Part shown: positions 26,325-34,527 of the stretch, in pieces | How positions within the stretch are numbered: the stretch's first letter is position 1 | How the letters are laid out: every line of letters starts with the position of its first letter | Assembly (NCBI RefSeq): GCF_017982655.1 | Contig: NZ_JABXYX010000043.1 | Location: forward strand, 1 to 57,313 | Origin: Brasilonema sp. CT11 | GTDB lineage: Bacteria; Cyanobacteriota; Cyanobacteriia; Cyanobacteriales; Nostocaceae | Direction of reading: 5' to 3' | DNA length: 57,313 nt | The notes under the pieces: generated by a model | The model's input: only the letters and a program-made list of their open reading frames with translations | Told to the model about the DNA's origin: nothing | Databases searched by the model: none | Program-made: the position numbers and the translations under genes

Positions 26325-27416
26325 ATGCTACGAGCCGGAATTGTCGGACTCCCTAACGTTGGAAAATCGACTTTGTTTAATGCCGTGGTTGCCAATGCCA
26401 AGGCAGAAGCAGCCAACTTCCCTTTTTGTACTATAGAACCGAATGTCGGCGTTGTCTCTGTGCCGGATGAGCGGTTAAATGTTTTATCGAAGATTTCCTC
26501 CTCAAAACAAATTGTTCCGGCGCGTGTTGAGTTTGTAGATATTGCCGGTTTGGTCAAGGGTGCTAGCCAGGGGGAGGGACTGGGTAACCAATTTCTCTCC
26601 CACATCCGGGAAGTTGATGCAATTGTTCATGTCGTGCGATGTTTCGATAATGATGATATCATTCACGTTGCTGGTTCAGTTGAGCCAGCACGAGATATTG
26701 AAATCATCAATTTGGAGCTTGGTTTAGCCGATTTAGCACAAATTGAACGACGGATTGAACGCACCCGTAAACAAGCTCGTACTAGCAAAGAAGGACAGAT
26801 TGAATTAGCTTTGCTGGAAAAATTAGCTGCTGCATTAAATGAAGGGAAATCAGTACGGCAAGTTAGTTTGACCGAAGAAGAAGCTGAGATTATTAAACCA
26901 CTAGAACTGCTCACCAATAAACCAATCATTTATGGTGCCAATGTGTCTGAAGATGAATTGGCAACGGGTAATGAATACGTAGAAAAAGTGCGGCAAATTG
27001 CATCAACTGAAAATGCACAAGTTGTCGTCGTTTCTGCCCAAGTTGAATCGGAATTAGTTGAATTGCCAGAAGAAGAACGGTCTGAATTCTTGGCATCTTT
27101 GGGTGTAGAAGAAGGTGGTTTAAAATCTTTAATTCGCGCTACTTATACTTTGTTAGGTTTGCGTACTTACTTCACCACAGGAGAAAAAGAAACCCGTGCT
27201 TGGACGATCACAGCAGGAATGTCAGCACCACAAGCAGCCGGTGTGATTCACAGCGATTTTGAACGAGGATTTATTCGGGCAGAGACTGTTGCTTATAAGG
27301 ATTTATCCACAGCGGGTTCAATGAATGCTGCCAAAGAAAAAGGGCAAGTTCGCAGTGAAGGAAAAGATTACGTCGTCCAAGAAGGCGATGTGATGTTGTT
27401 CCGCTTTAATGTGTGA
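26325..27416 (+). CDS. ychF: YchF (Ola1-type) P-loop ATPase
   Basis: 363 residues, the usual length for this universal Obg-like NTPase. The P-loop GLPNVGKST is at residues 8-16. FVDIAGLVKGASQGEGLGNQ is the switch region (about 67-86), where a Leu replaces the catalytic Gln typical of GTPases. The nucleotide-specificity segment NKPIIYGANVSE resembles the N(V)NE that favours ATP. A coiled-coil insertion lies at about 130-190. The C-terminal TGS domain (about 280-363) has RTYFTTGEKETRAWTI and GVIHSDFERGFIRAET. Roles in other bacteria include ribosome-associated and redox-stress functions. It is followed by a strong hairpin terminator. Confidence 0.95.
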   Translation: MLRAGIVGLPNVGKSTLFNAVVANAKAEAANFPFCTIEPNVGVVSVPDERLNVLSKISSSKQIVPARVEFVDIAGLVKGASQGEGLGNQFLSHIREVDAIVHVVRCFDNDDIIHVAGSVEPARDIEIINLELGLADLAQIERRIERTRKQARTSKEGQIELALLEKLAAALNEGKSVRQVSLTEEEAEIIKPLELLTNKPIIYGANVSEDELATGNEYVEKVRQIASTENAQVVVVSAQVESELVELPEEERSEFLASLGVEEGGLKSLIRATYTLLGLRTYFTTGEKETRAWTITAGMSAPQAAGVIHSDFERGFIRAETVAYKDLSTAGSMNAAKEKGQVRSEGKDYVVQEGDVMLFRFNV

Positions 27417-27440
27417 TTTTGTTGAAATTAAAGTAAATAT

Positions 27441-27475
27441 AAACCCGGTTTCTTCAAGAAACTGGGTTTCTTAAT
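27441..27475 (+). terminator. Terminator of ychF
   Basis: AAACCCGGTTTCTT, loop CAAG (tip), then AAACTGGGTTT and CTTAATT. The stem is complete with one G-T pair; it begins 24 bases after the stop. Confidence 0.7.
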
Positions 27476-27542
27476 TAGGCTTGAGAACTAACTTTATATG
27501 TATCCCAGACGTCAGTCATTATCAAATAAATAACAAAATAAC

Positions 27543-28460
27543 ATGCTTGAAATTCCAGTTATTGATTTGTCTGCCTTCACCACTGGTAAAGCAACAGCGA
27601 AACAAACTATCGTTCAACAAATCTATCAAGCTTGCTATGAAATAGGATTCATGTACTTAAAAAATACAAACATATCACATAACTTAATTAACCAAGTACT
27701 TAAACAAAGCAAAGACTTCTTCGATTTACCTTTAACACTAAAGCAACAGTTAGCTTGGACTGATGAATTTAGCAATCAAGGTTACGTTGGTTTTGAAAGA
27801 GAACGACTTAACCCCAACAACCCAGGAGACTTGAAAGAGGCGTTTAATATTGGTAAACAAAAGTTAACAGATATAGCTCTCACAGATAAATTATCTTCTC
27901 CTGCAAAAAACCCTCATATTCTCAACTTTTACCAAGCTTGTACAGAACTTGCTAACAAGGTGTTGCAAGCGATCGCTTTGGCTTTAGAATTACCAGAAGA
28001 TTTTTTTGCCACAAACCATAACCAGCAAAATCATACTTTGCGACTGCTGCACTATCCATCTTTATCCCAGCCACCCAAACTACAACAAGTTCGCGCTGGT
28101 GAACACTCCGACTATGGCAGCATTACCTTGTTATTTCAAGATGAAGTTGGGGGATTAGAAGTACGAACAGCATCAGGAAAGTGGATTGCAGCTGCACCAA
28201 TTCCTGATACTATCGTCGTCAACACTGGTGATTTAATGGAACGCTGGACAAATCACGTGTTTTGCTCAACCAAGCATCGAGTGATGATTCCAAATGATGA
28301 TACACTCAACCAGTCAAGATATTCTGTGGCATTTTTCTGTCATCCCAATGACGATACAGAAATTGTTTGTCTAGAAAGTTGTCAGAGGGACAAATCACCT
28401 ATTTATCCTCCTATTCTTGCAGGAGAATATCTTTTAAGCCGTTTACAGGCAACTTATTAA
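27543..28460 (+). CDS. Isopenicillin-N-synthase-like 2-oxoglutarate/Fe(II) dioxygenase
   Basis: 305 residues. The N-terminal DIOX_N half begins LEIPVIDLSAF. The catalytic half shows the facial triad His188-x-Asp190 (GEHSDYGSITLLFQD) and His245 (STKHRVMIP), and the 2-oxoglutarate-binding pair R259/S261 (QSRYSVAFFCHP). GVGLEV-type strands (GGLEVRTASGKWI) lie between. It should use O2 and 2-oxoglutarate to oxidise a small molecule; related plant and bacterial enzymes act on hormones, alkaloids and flavonoids. The substrate is unknown. It is convergent with the first MysC-like gene (86 bases apart). A functional link is possible but not shown. It is not of the phytanoyl-CoA type that modifies mycosporines. 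Confidence 0.85.
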   Translation: MLEIPVIDLSAFTTGKATAKQTIVQQIYQACYEIGFMYLKNTNISHNLINQVLKQSKDFFDLPLTLKQQLAWTDEFSNQGYVGFERERLNPNNPGDLKEAFNIGKQKLTDIALTDKLSSPAKNPHILNFYQACTELANKVLQAIALALELPEDFFATNHNQQNHTLRLLHYPSLSQPPKLQQVRAGEHSDYGSITLLFQDEVGGLEVRTASGKWIAAAPIPDTIVVNTGDLMERWTNHVFCSTKHRVMIPNDDTLNQSRYSVAFFCHPNDDTEIVCLESCQRDKSPIYPPILAGEYLLSRLQATY

Positions 28461-28546
28461 GCGATTCTTGAATAAACCTACCACCTACAAAATGTCTGCC
28501 TTGATTTTGGGTGAGGAAAACCAATGAATACCGGATTTCTTTTTTC

Positions 28547-29875
28547 TCACTCTATCAGCTCGCCCATATTAAAATCTATTCTTATCCAACCTTTGAGTCT
28601 TCGTAAATTGTCGAGAATCAGTAAGGGAATCTGCCAGTGATGTACGATCAGAAAGGGTAAGGGATCACTCACCTCAAAAATTGCTTCTTTCCCCCGCAAA
28701 ATGTTTCTTACCCAAGTTTGCAGTTGCTTAAACGATCTAATCTCATTCAGCCGCCAAACTTCGTGGTACAGCCAATAGGTTGGCTTACTATCAGCAAGAG
28801 GCTGCAAAGATTCAGTCAGAGGTTCTTTACCAAGATAGGCATCCGCTACCCCTGGATGATTGTAAAACATAGTAATGGCGGAGTGAGTACGGGGGTTACA
28901 CTCAATCGCGTAAACAGTTCCGTCTTCTGCCTGGATGAAGTCAAAGGAAAGTTGCCCGGTTTTTCCCAGTTCTTTGGTAAAGTGACTCGCCCATTGCATA
29001 ATTTCCTGCTGATCAACGTTTTCGTAGTTGACTTGAAAGGCAGACGACTCACAGCAGCAGTACATTCTTGACTCTCCATCTCGCGCGGTAGTGTGAGTGC
29101 AGTATTCCTTTCCAGGGATGAATTCCTGCATAATCCACGGGTTTTGCTCACTGATAGGCAGACTCTTGACAAATGCTGCTGTTTCTGCTTGTGTATCGCA
29201 AGGTAGCTTGGTGAGATTCAAGCGACGTATTTGATCGTAGGGAATGCTTTTAAGAATGTATTTGCGCTTCTCCTGAGAAAAGTCAAAGTTGATGACTTGT
29301 TCGGGATTGGTAATTTTGAAGGATTTGGGGACTGATAAACCGAACGATCGCGCTGTTTCGGCAAAGGCAAATTTGTCATCCAGGATCTTTATGACATCAG
29401 CATCGAAGTGGAAAAACTCGCAAAAGTCTGGTAATGGTGGCTTGCCGTGATCATAGTGGATGACAGAAAAAATGGCTACCGGGATAAAAAAGTCGATCTT
29501 TTCTTTTTTGGCGATCGCGTGTAGGGTTTCAACGTAGCCTTCTAAGTCTTTGCTTGGATCGGGAACGGTATAAAAGCCTGCAACAGAGTTAGAATATTTA
29601 TTACCACTTGGCCAGAATTTCTCAATATCAATTATAATCACCCGATGCCCTGCAGCATGAAATGAACGCGCTAGCTGAAGAGTTTTCGTCATTCTCGCGC
29701 CAGCGATCAAAATATTTTTGGAATTGGGGTTGACAACAATTGACTTGCCAAATGGTTTCTTGAGAAAGTTCCACAATAGTGAAGTCAAAACGACGATGCA
29801 GTTTAAGGGAAATGCGATCGCCAGTAATACAAGAGTGCCTAAGTTTTGGAAAACTACAAAAATCTGCTCCTTCAT
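28547..29875 (-). CDS. MysC-like ATP-grasp ligase, copy 1
   Basis: 442 residues. One N-terminal membrane segment (TLVLLAIAFPLNCIVVLTSL) precedes a soluble ATP-grasp enzyme. NILIAGARMTKTLQLARSFH (about 51-70) is the pre-ATP-grasp start, FHFDADVIKILDDKFAF and KYILKSIPYD the nucleotide-binding part, and FDFIQAEDGTVYAIECNPRT the metal/ATP site, followed by HSAITMFYNHPG. The overall pattern is that of MysC, which ligates glycine to 4-deoxygadusol in mycosporine-glycine synthesis. The other genes of that pathway (DDG synthase, O-methyltransferase, MysD or the NRPS) are not in this window, so the true substrate may differ. A paralogue lies at 32264-33643 with the same orientation and a duplicated upstream sequence. 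Confidence 0.65.
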   Translation of the reverse strand: MKEQIFVVFQNLGTLVLLAIAFPLNCIVVLTSLLWNFLKKPFGKSIVVNPNSKNILIAGARMTKTLQLARSFHAAGHRVIIIDIEKFWPSGNKYSNSVAGFYTVPDPSKDLEGYVETLHAIAKKEKIDFFIPVAIFSVIHYDHGKPPLPDFCEFFHFDADVIKILDDKFAFAETARSFGLSVPKSFKITNPEQVINFDFSQEKRKYILKSIPYDQIRRLNLTKLPCDTQAETAAFVKSLPISEQNPWIMQEFIPGKEYCTHTTARDGESRMYCCCESSAFQVNYENVDQQEIMQWASHFTKELGKTGQLSFDFIQAEDGTVYAIECNPRTHSAITMFYNHPGVADAYLGKEPLTESLQPLADSKPTYWLYHEVWRLNEIRSFKQLQTWVRNILRGKEAIFEVSDPLPFLIVHHWQIPLLILDNLRRLKGWIRIDFNMGELIE

Positions 29876-29880
29876 ACTTA

Positions 29881-29914
29881 TAATTGTGACATGATAGTGG
29901 AATCAGTGGCTGGT
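29881..29914 (-). promoter_or_regulatory. Conserved upstream block shared by both MysC-like genes (copy 1)
   Basis: TAATTGTGACATGATAGTGG then AATCAGTGGCTGGT on the plus strand, five bases before the start codon of copy 1. The block at 33649-33682 is the same in 33 of 34 bases. It is probably the leader/promoter carried along in the gene duplication. Confidence 0.55.
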
Positions 29915-30103
29915 CACTTGGAAAAATCAAGTGGGACAAGCAGATGCAGTTCTGCCCTTGCTTCTTAGCTTTCCTACACTCGCGTATATGATCGTCAAGT
30001 CGTCTCGAATTGGTAAGAATACTTGCTCAAATCGAGAATCATCTTTGACGATGCGATTGAAAAGTCTAAACTATTAAAAACCCTTAGACGAATAGGATGT
30101 GCC

Positions 30104-31948
30104 ATGCCGACCTATCGATCCAAAACCTCCACCCAGGGACGCAATATGGCAGGTGCCCGTGCGCTCTGGCGTGCCACCGGAATGCAGACTGCGGATTTCG
30201 AGAAGCCAATCATTGCGGTCGCCAACTCTTTTACCCAATTCGTACCCGGTCACGTTCACCTCAAGGATCTAGGCCAATTGGTGTGCCGTGAGATTGAAGC
30301 TGCTGGTGGTGTAGCCAAGGAATTCAACACCATCGCAGTGGACGATGGCATCGCCATGGGCCATGACGGGATGCTCTACAGTCTGCCCTCGCGCGAGATC
30401 ATCGCCGATTCGGTCGAGTACATGGTCAACGCCCATTGTGCCGATGCCCTGGTCTGCATTTCCAACTGTGACAAGATCACCCCTGGTATGTTGATGGCAG
30501 CCCTGCGTCTCAACATTCCCGCAGTATTCGTCTCCGGTGGTCCCATGGAAGCCGGCAAAACAAAGCTGTCGGAGCATAAACTGGACTTGGTGGATGCCAT
30601 GGTGGTTGCCGCAGACGCCAGTATCAGCGACGAGGTTGCCGAGGAATATGAGCGTTCCGCGTGCCCAACCTGTGGCTCCTGCTCTGGCATGTTCACCGCA
30701 AACTCCATGAACTGTCTCACCGAAGCCATTGGCCTTGCCTTGCCAGGTAACGGCACTGTGCTCGCAACCCATTTCGACCGCAAGGATCTGTTCCTCAACG
30801 CCGCGCGAACCATTGTCAGTATTACCCGGCGCTATTACGAGCAGGACGATGAATCAATCCTGCCACGCTCTGTGGCCAGTTTCAAAGCGTTTGAAAATGC
30901 CATGATGCTGGACATCGCCATGGGCGGATCCACCAACCCCATTCTGCACTTACTAGCCGCCGCTCATGAAGCTGATGTTGATTTCACCTTGACCGACATC
31001 GACCGCCTCTCGCGCATAGTTCCACAATTTTGTAAGGTGGCACCTAATACACCCAAGTATCATATCGAAGATGTTCACCGTGCTGGCGGCATCCCCAGCA
31101 TTCTCGGCGAACTGGATCGTGCCGGACTGCTCCACACAGACGTGCCGACGGTTCACAGTAAGACGCTCAAAGAAGCGCTCGATCACTGGGATGTCATGCG
31201 TACCGATGACGAAGCCGTCCACACCTTCTTCAAGGCTGGCCCTGCGGGTATCCCAACTCAGCAAGCTTTCAGTCAATCAACCCGGTGGCCATCACTCGAC
31301 CTGGATCGGGAAAACGGCTGTATCCGCAGCGTCCAAAACGCCTTCAGCACTCAGGGCGGACTTGCTGTGCTATACGGCAACCTGGCTGAGCGCGGTTGTA
31401 TTGTTAAGACGGCAGGCGTAGACGAAAGCATTCATGTGTTTGAAGGTCGGGCGCGTATTTTTGAAAGTCAGGATGCTGCTGTCAAAGGAATTCTCAGCGA
31501 TGAAGTGAAAGCGGGCGATGTGGTGATCATTCGCTATGAAGGTCCGCGTGGTGGACCTGGCATGCAGGAAATGCTCTATCCGACCAGTTACCTTAAATCA
31601 AAGGGTCTGGGCAAGGCTTGCGCATTATTGACCGACGGTCGCTTCTCAGGAGGTACTTCGGGCCTCTCGATTGGTCATGCCTCTCCGGAGGCGGCGGCGG
31701 GCGGCAATATTGCTCTGGTCAAGGACGGCGATCGCATCGTGATCGACATTCCCAATCGTACCATCAATGTGGATCTATCGGCGGAGGAATTAACCAATCG
31801 TCGTGTCTTCATGGAAGCGAAGGGCAAAGATGCCTGGAAGCCTGAGCTACCCCGACAGCGTCGGGTGACTGCCGCGCTCAAGGCTTATGCACTGCTGGCG
31901 ACGAGCGCAGATCAAGGCGCAGTACGAAATCTGGAAATGCTTGGGTAG
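30104..31948 (+). CDS. ilvD: Dihydroxy-acid dehydratase, enterobacterial [4Fe-4S] type
   Basis: 614 residues from [20 protein letters not shown] (ATG 30104, AGGA six bases upstream); E. coli IlvD has 616. It dehydrates 2,3-dihydroxy-isovalerate and -methylvalerate in valine and isoleucine synthesis. SNCDKITPG holds Cys122, and [15 protein letters not shown] spans residues 186-200. At residues 47-50 it reads VPGH where cyanobacterial and plant enzymes have TPCN, i.e. the extra Cys of the oxygen-tolerant [2Fe-2S] type is missing. Base composition is visibly G+C-rich with many GCC, CTG and ATC codons, unlike both neighbours, so it was probably acquired from a proteobacterium. It sits alone between two MysC-like genes. 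A decayed cyanobacterial-type ilvD lies at 46445-47209. Confidence 0.93.
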   Translation: MPTYRSKTSTQGRNMAGARALWRATGMQTADFEKPIIAVANSFTQFVPGHVHLKDLGQLVCREIEAAGGVAKEFNTIAVDDGIAMGHDGMLYSLPSREIIADSVEYMVNAHCADALVCISNCDKITPGMLMAALRLNIPAVFVSGGPMEAGKTKLSEHKLDLVDAMVVAADASISDEVAEEYERSACPTCGSCSGMFTANSMNCLTEAIGLALPGNGTVLATHFDRKDLFLNAARTIVSITRRYYEQDDESILPRSVASFKAFENAMMLDIAMGGSTNPILHLLAAAHEADVDFTLTDIDRLSRIVPQFCKVAPNTPKYHIEDVHRAGGIPSILGELDRAGLLHTDVPTVHSKTLKEALDHWDVMRTDDEAVHTFFKAGPAGIPTQQAFSQSTRWPSLDLDRENGCIRSVQNAFSTQGGLAVLYGNLAERGCIVKTAGVDESIHVFEGRARIFESQDAAVKGILSDEVKAGDVVIIRYEGPRGGPGMQEMLYPTSYLKSKGLGKACALLTDGRFSGGTSGLSIGHASPEAAAGGNIALVKDGDRIVIDIPNRTINVDLSAEELTNRRVFMEAKGKDAWKPELPRQRRVTAALKAYALLATSADQGAVRNLEMLG

Positions 31949-32263
31949 AGAAATACAAAAGACACAAAAACGGGGGTTGTGTCACTTGCAACAGGTCAAT
32001 GGTAAGGTGGGAAAGCCTATCCTTGCCTCCCCACCCTATTTTGGATTTGGGTAAAATTTTTGCAATCAAGCGAACATCAGCGATTTCTAGCTACACCAGT
32101 TACAGCCATTTTCAGCTAATTTAACCGCAAACTACGGTAAGGTAGACAGAGAGTGATTGTTTAATTCAATGCCAGTATGTTATTCATTCGTGATCAAGCC
32201 AATAAGTAGTCGTCATTAACTGCGTTCACTCCTTCCCTCCTTATTTTCAAGACAGGCTTACTA
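31949..32263. other. Spacer downstream of ilvD
   Basis: 315 bases without a supported gene between the foreign ilvD and the second MysC-like gene (convergent). Returns to AT-rich composition within about 30 bases of the ilvD stop. GGTGGGAAAGCC...TCCCCACCC near 32005-32036 could form a weak hairpin. Confidence 0.4.
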
Positions 32264-33643
32264 TCATTTACGGCTTACAGAGGTAGAGCTTTTATATCTT
32301 ACGTCTTCTCCAAACTGTATGAGTTTCCCGATGTTGAAATCAATCCTCACCCAAGTTCTTAAGGAGCGCAAACTATCAAGTAATAGTAAAGGAATGTGCC
32401 AGTGATGTACCATTAAGAATGGTAGTGGGTCGTTAACTTCAAAGATTGCATCCTTTCCTCGCCAAATATTTTTAAACCACTTTTGTAACTGCTTTAACGA
32501 TCTAATTTCATTAAGTCTCCAAAGTTCGTGATAAAGCCAATAAGTAGGCTTACTATCACTCAGGGGTTTCAGAGGTTCAGCTGGAGGCTCTTTACTAAGA
32601 TAGGCATCCGCAAAACCTGGATGGTTGTAATACATTGTAATCGCAGAGTGAGCGCGAGCGTTGCACTCGATCGCATAAATCGTTCCATCTTCCGCCTGAA
32701 TGAAGTCAAAACAAAGTTGTCCAGTCAGTTGTAGTTCTTTGACAAAATGACTCACCCACTCTTGAATTTCTGGGTGTTCAACGTTTTCGTAATTGACTTG
32801 AAAAGCAGATGATTCGCAGCAGCAGTGTACCGTTAATTCACCGTTTCTCACCGTATCGTGAGTACAGTATTCTGTTCCGGGAATAAACTCTTGCAATATC
32901 CAAGGGTTATCTTCACTAATTGGCTTACTTTTAACATGAAGCGCCATTTTTTCGGGAGAATCCATTGGTAGCTTGGTCAGATCTAAGCGTAAAACAGAGT
33001 CATAGACAATACTTTTGAGAATGTACTTACGCTTTTCGTTGGAAAAATCGAATTTAAGAACTTGTTCGGGATCTGTAATTAAGAAGGTTTTCGGGACAGA
33101 TAGCGAGAGTGAGCGTGCTTTTTGGGCAAACGTAAACTTGTTATCCAGCATACTCATTGTATCAGCATCGAAGTGAAAATTCTCGCAATAGCCTGATAAC
33201 ACTGGCTTACGCTCGGAGTCAAAGTAGCTGGCAGCAAAAATGCCTATCGGGACAAAAAAGTCTATGTTTTCTTTTTTGGCGATCGCACGCACGGCTTGAG
33301 TATAGCCTTCTAAGTCTTCTTGCGAGTCAGGAACTGTGTAAAAGCCAGCCACTGAGTTAGAAAATCGATAACCACTGAACCAGTATTGGTTGAGATCAAA
33401 TAAAATAACTCGATGCCCAGCAGCGTGAAATGATCGCGCCAGCTGAAGGGTTTTGGTCATTCTACCACCACCGATCAAGATATTTCTCGGATTCTGGTTC
33501 AAAACCACTTGTTTGCTGAACAGTCTGCTGAAAAAAGTCCACAGCAGCGATGCGAGTACGACAGTGCAGTTAAAGGGAAATGCGATCGCCAGTAATGCAA
33601 GAGTGCCCAAGTTTTGGAAGATTGCAAAAATCTGCTCTCTCAT
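32264..33643 (-). CDS. MysC-like ATP-grasp ligase, copy 2
   Basis: 459 residues, clearly paralogous to the protein at 28547-29875 along its whole length. It has the same membrane segment (TLALLAIAFPFNCTVVLASL), NILIGGGRMTKTLQLARSFH, FHFDADTMSMLDNKFTF, KYILKSIVYD, FDFIQAEDGTIYAIECNARA and FNIGKLIQFGEDVR at the end. One difference near the metal site: ECNARAHS here against ECNPRTHS in copy 1; ECNPR is the usual form, so substrate or metal handling may have diverged. Same strand as copy 1, with the foreign ilvD in between. The 34 bases upstream of the start are nearly identical in the two copies. Function as for copy 1: ligation of an amino acid to a carbocycle is inferred from MysC. Confidence 0.65.
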   Translation of the reverse strand: MREQIFAIFQNLGTLALLAIAFPFNCTVVLASLLWTFFSRLFSKQVVLNQNPRNILIGGGRMTKTLQLARSFHAAGHRVILFDLNQYWFSGYRFSNSVAGFYTVPDSQEDLEGYTQAVRAIAKKENIDFFVPIGIFAASYFDSERKPVLSGYCENFHFDADTMSMLDNKFTFAQKARSLSLSVPKTFLITDPEQVLKFDFSNEKRKYILKSIVYDSVLRLDLTKLPMDSPEKMALHVKSKPISEDNPWILQEFIPGTEYCTHDTVRNGELTVHCCCESSAFQVNYENVEHPEIQEWVSHFVKELQLTGQLCFDFIQAEDGTIYAIECNARAHSAITMYYNHPGFADAYLSKEPPAEPLKPLSDSKPTYWLYHELWRLNEIRSLKQLQKWFKNIWRGKDAIFEVNDPLPFLMVHHWHIPLLLLDSLRSLRTWVRIDFNIGKLIQFGEDVRYKSSTSVSRK

Positions 33644-33732
33644 AGTTGTAATTGTGACATGATAGTGGAACCAGTGGCTGGTGGCGAGTCAGAGGTTAAG
33701 CGGACAAACAGATGCGCTCCTTCCCTTGTTAA

Positions 33733-33769
33733 GACGACGATGCAGTTGGAGGGAAATGCGATCATCGCC
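33733..33769 (-). pseudogene. Scrap of a third MysC-like gene 5' end
   Basis: ACGACGATGCAGTTGGAGGG and AAATGCGATCATCGCC on the plus strand match the region encoding AIAFP.NC.VVLTS in copy 1 (29789-29820, CGACGATGCAGTTTAAGGGA) and copy 2 (around 33557-33590). Read leftward it encodes MIAFPSNCIVVLT. Only this short stretch survives. Confidence 0.55.
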
Positions 33770-33824
33770 TCCCCATTTTTGACTTGCTCCTGTGGTGGCA
33801 AGTAAACTTGCCCCTGAGGCAACG

Positions 33825-33858
33825 TGTTGTCCACACAGATTCATCTGTGTGGACAACA
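33825..33858. repeat. Perfect 16-bp palindrome with 2-base centre
   Basis: TGTTGTCCACACAGAT, TC, ATCTGTGTGGACAACA. No mismatch; no T-run on either side. Could be a protein-binding dyad or a cruciform-forming insertion scar. Confidence 0.85.
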
Positions 33859-34186
33859 AATCGTCGTCTATCAGTATTTTAAAGTACTGCACATATTCAG
33901 TTTTTTTAGCATCAATGGACACCGAGTCAAATGACTGCTGTGCTGCTGCTAGCTTGTAGAGTGTTTCTAATGCTGGTGCCAATTCTACACGAATTTTGCC
34001 ACCGTGAGGGACGTTAGCAAAACGTTGAACACTCAAGTAGCTCTTGAGCGGTTATTGAATAAATTTATTGCAAAAGTCAAATTTGTAAAAGTAAAACCAC
34101 AGATAGGTACAGATAAATTATTTGCGTACCCATTACAGCGAAGAAGCTACTCCCGAACCGCCAGAAGAATACCTTATTTAACAAAC

Positions 34187-34465
34187 CGCCTTAGCGCAGC
34201 GTGTCCGCAGGACATAGACGAGCCAGCGAGAATGACGGTGAGACCAGTGCAGCGGGAGGGTTTCCCTCCGCAGGCATCTGGCGTATGCGCTTTGCGCACG
34301 CCCAGAGGTCTAAAGCGTAGCGAGACCTTCGGTCTTCCCCGAAGGGCTTTTCCGATAGAGGCGACTGGCGTCGCCAAGTACGCCAAGAAAATCAAAAAGA
34401 AGATAGATAATATTACACCGGGAAGGGAGTAAAGGCATACCCGAAGGACACTGGCTCCCCTTACA
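34187..34465. repeat. Dispersed GC-rich repeat cluster
   Basis: Contains GCGCAGCGTGTCCGCAGGAC, GTGAGACCAGTGCAGCGGGA, GGGTTTCCCTCCGCAGGC, TGCGCTTTGCGCACGCC, CTTCGGTCTTCCCCGAAGG and GGACACTGGCTCCCC. The modules and their order resemble the clusters at 6136-6240 and 17038-17395, partly inverted. Confidence 0.65.
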
Positions 34466-34527
34466 CCCTCCCACAACTCAAGGTCTCGTTGCGTCAGTCT
34501 TGTATGAGTTCTGCGTTCTGAATTCCT

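Larger units (their letters stand above)
33644..34527. other. Degenerate intergenic region with gene scraps and repeats
   Basis: Holds the duplicated MysC upstream block (33649-33682), a remnant of a third MysC-like 5' end (33733-33769), a long perfect palindrome (33825-33858) and a stack of dispersed repeats (34187-34465). A leftward frame from a TTG near 34036 to 33689 encodes VPHGGKIRVELAPALETLYK and LAAAQQSFDSVS with a protein-like composition up to about 33800, then runs into the MysC-derived scrap. It may be a decayed gene of unknown family, as no ribosome site is evident. Confidence 0.45.

Noticed and set aside
28547-33643. A complete mycosporine-like amino acid cluster
   Set aside because: Only MysC-like proteins are present; no DDG synthase, O-methyltransferase, MysD or NRPS is visible in the window.
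34004-34432. 142-codon rightward frame
   Set aside because: Mostly translation of the dispersed GC-rich repeat cluster.
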